Shown one piece after another: positions 63,687-64,000 of a DNA stretch of 64,000 nucleotides (within the stretch, counting starts at the first letter, position 1; every line of letters begins with the position of its first letter). The stretch covers positions 310,001-374,000 of the forward strand of contig NZ_JACIEF010000002.1 in assembly GCF_014196715.1 (NCBI RefSeq), written 5' to 3'. The position numbers and the translations under genes were made by a program. The DNA comes from Pedobacter zeae (GTDB lineage: Bacteria > Bacteroidota > Bacteroidia > Sphingobacteriales > Sphingobacteriaceae). The notes beneath the pieces are model-generated. The model saw only the letters and a program-made list of their open reading frames with translations. It made no database searches and was not told where the DNA came from.

Positions 63687-63913
63687 GTTTCAGTTTTTTT
63701 TGTTTTGGATTCCTTTTTTGTTCAAGGCTAATTTAGACCGCAGTATCAGGTTTTCTTATCCCTTAAAAAGAGGATTTTTATAAAACGTACGGGCTGGACT
63801 TGACGGGGTTATTTTTCTGGCGGAAGATATTTTGTAGCTTTAATAAAAATCCTGTAAAAAGGGGAGCATTATCGGGCTAACAATTAGGTTTATTTGTACT
63901 CATAACTAAAGCC

Positions 63914-64000
63914 ATGTACCTAAAAACACTTATTGCATTGATATGCCTTTTTTATGCCTTTAATTCAAATGCACAAACAAACGAAAAGGATAGTTTGCTA
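63914..64000 (+). CDS. 5' end of an exported protein gene, cut by window edge
   Basis: 29 codons visible. ATG 63914 opens a signal peptide (KTLIALICLFYAFNSNAQ) followed by TNEKDSLL. This is the N-terminal style of the TPR-HTH regulators at 37645 and 41858 (signal ending in AQ, then a DSL-like segment), and it is divergent from a secreted-protein cluster in the same way. The family cannot be confirmed from so little sequence. Confidence 0.5.
   Translation, partial: MYLKTLIALICLFYAFNSNAQTNEKDSLL

Noticed and set aside
1..64000. tRNA or rRNA genes
   Set aside because: None were recognised on reading either strand; a covariance-model search would be decisive.

Overview
The window looks like chromosomal DNA of a Bacteroidota bacterium, most likely a Pedobacter-like member of the Sphingobacteriaceae (inferred from gene content, not from a marker-gene search). 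Signs are a SusC/SusD pair, BlaI/M56/TonB-receptor genes, DUF2911, DUF3570/DUF4266, TPR-HTH sensor regulators, many lipoproteins, and promoter elements of the Bacteroidota TAnnTTTG type. No rRNA, tRNA, CRISPR array, transposase or prophage was seen.

Layout. 1-9.7 kb: a BtuF-like fragment, an NtrC-type response regulator, a GNAT + M20 deacylase pair resembling arginine-biosynthesis enzymes, a PIG-L deacetylase translationally chained through a previously unlisted 34-aa membrane peptide to a sodium:solute symporter, a methyltransferase and a DUF2911 protein. 9.8-10.6 kb: a tandem array of three 246-bp units plus a partial fourth. 10.8-17.2 kb: small protein, Nudix, AlkC-like repair protein, beta-hydroxyacid dehydrogenase, two cNMP-domain proteins (one fused to a receiver that has lost its phosphorylation residues). 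17.5-22.4 kb: BlaI repressor, M56 sensor peptidase and TonB-type receptor, with a palindromic operator. 22.4-23.4 kb: an AT-rich Panacea-domain pair that reads as a PanAT toxin-antitoxin module. 23.5-32.9 kb: gluconate permease, ybbP-ybbA divergent from tesA as in E. coli, a di-heme peroxidase and a PhoX-like lipoprotein with a Pho-box-like element.

33-43.7 kb is the most interesting part. Two paralogous TPR-transmembrane-HTH regulators are each divergent from an operon that begins with a DUF4870 membrane protein and includes a ~175-aa helical lipoprotein. One operon also carries a TssD/Hcp-like protein with a signal peptide and a SUFU-domain protein. Both divergent intergenic regions carry the same four-site array of CTAC(A) with start-to-start spacing 11-22-11 bp, placed exactly 35 bp from a TAnnTTTG-like element of the DUF4870 promoter. 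The two regulators have nearly identical recognition helices. I read this as a duplicated regulator/operator circuit.

43.7-50.5 kb: a 144-bp palindromic MITE-like element, then a SusC-SusD operon that continues into two tiny membrane proteins and a fatty-acid hydroxylase. 50.9-53.9 kb: thioredoxin-ApbE-DUF4266-DUF3570 operon ending in a clear terminator. 54-63.7 kb: seven consecutive minus-strand genes for secreted or lipoprotein products of unknown function, two of them sharing a ~270-residue domain, facing a truncated plus-strand gene at the window edge.
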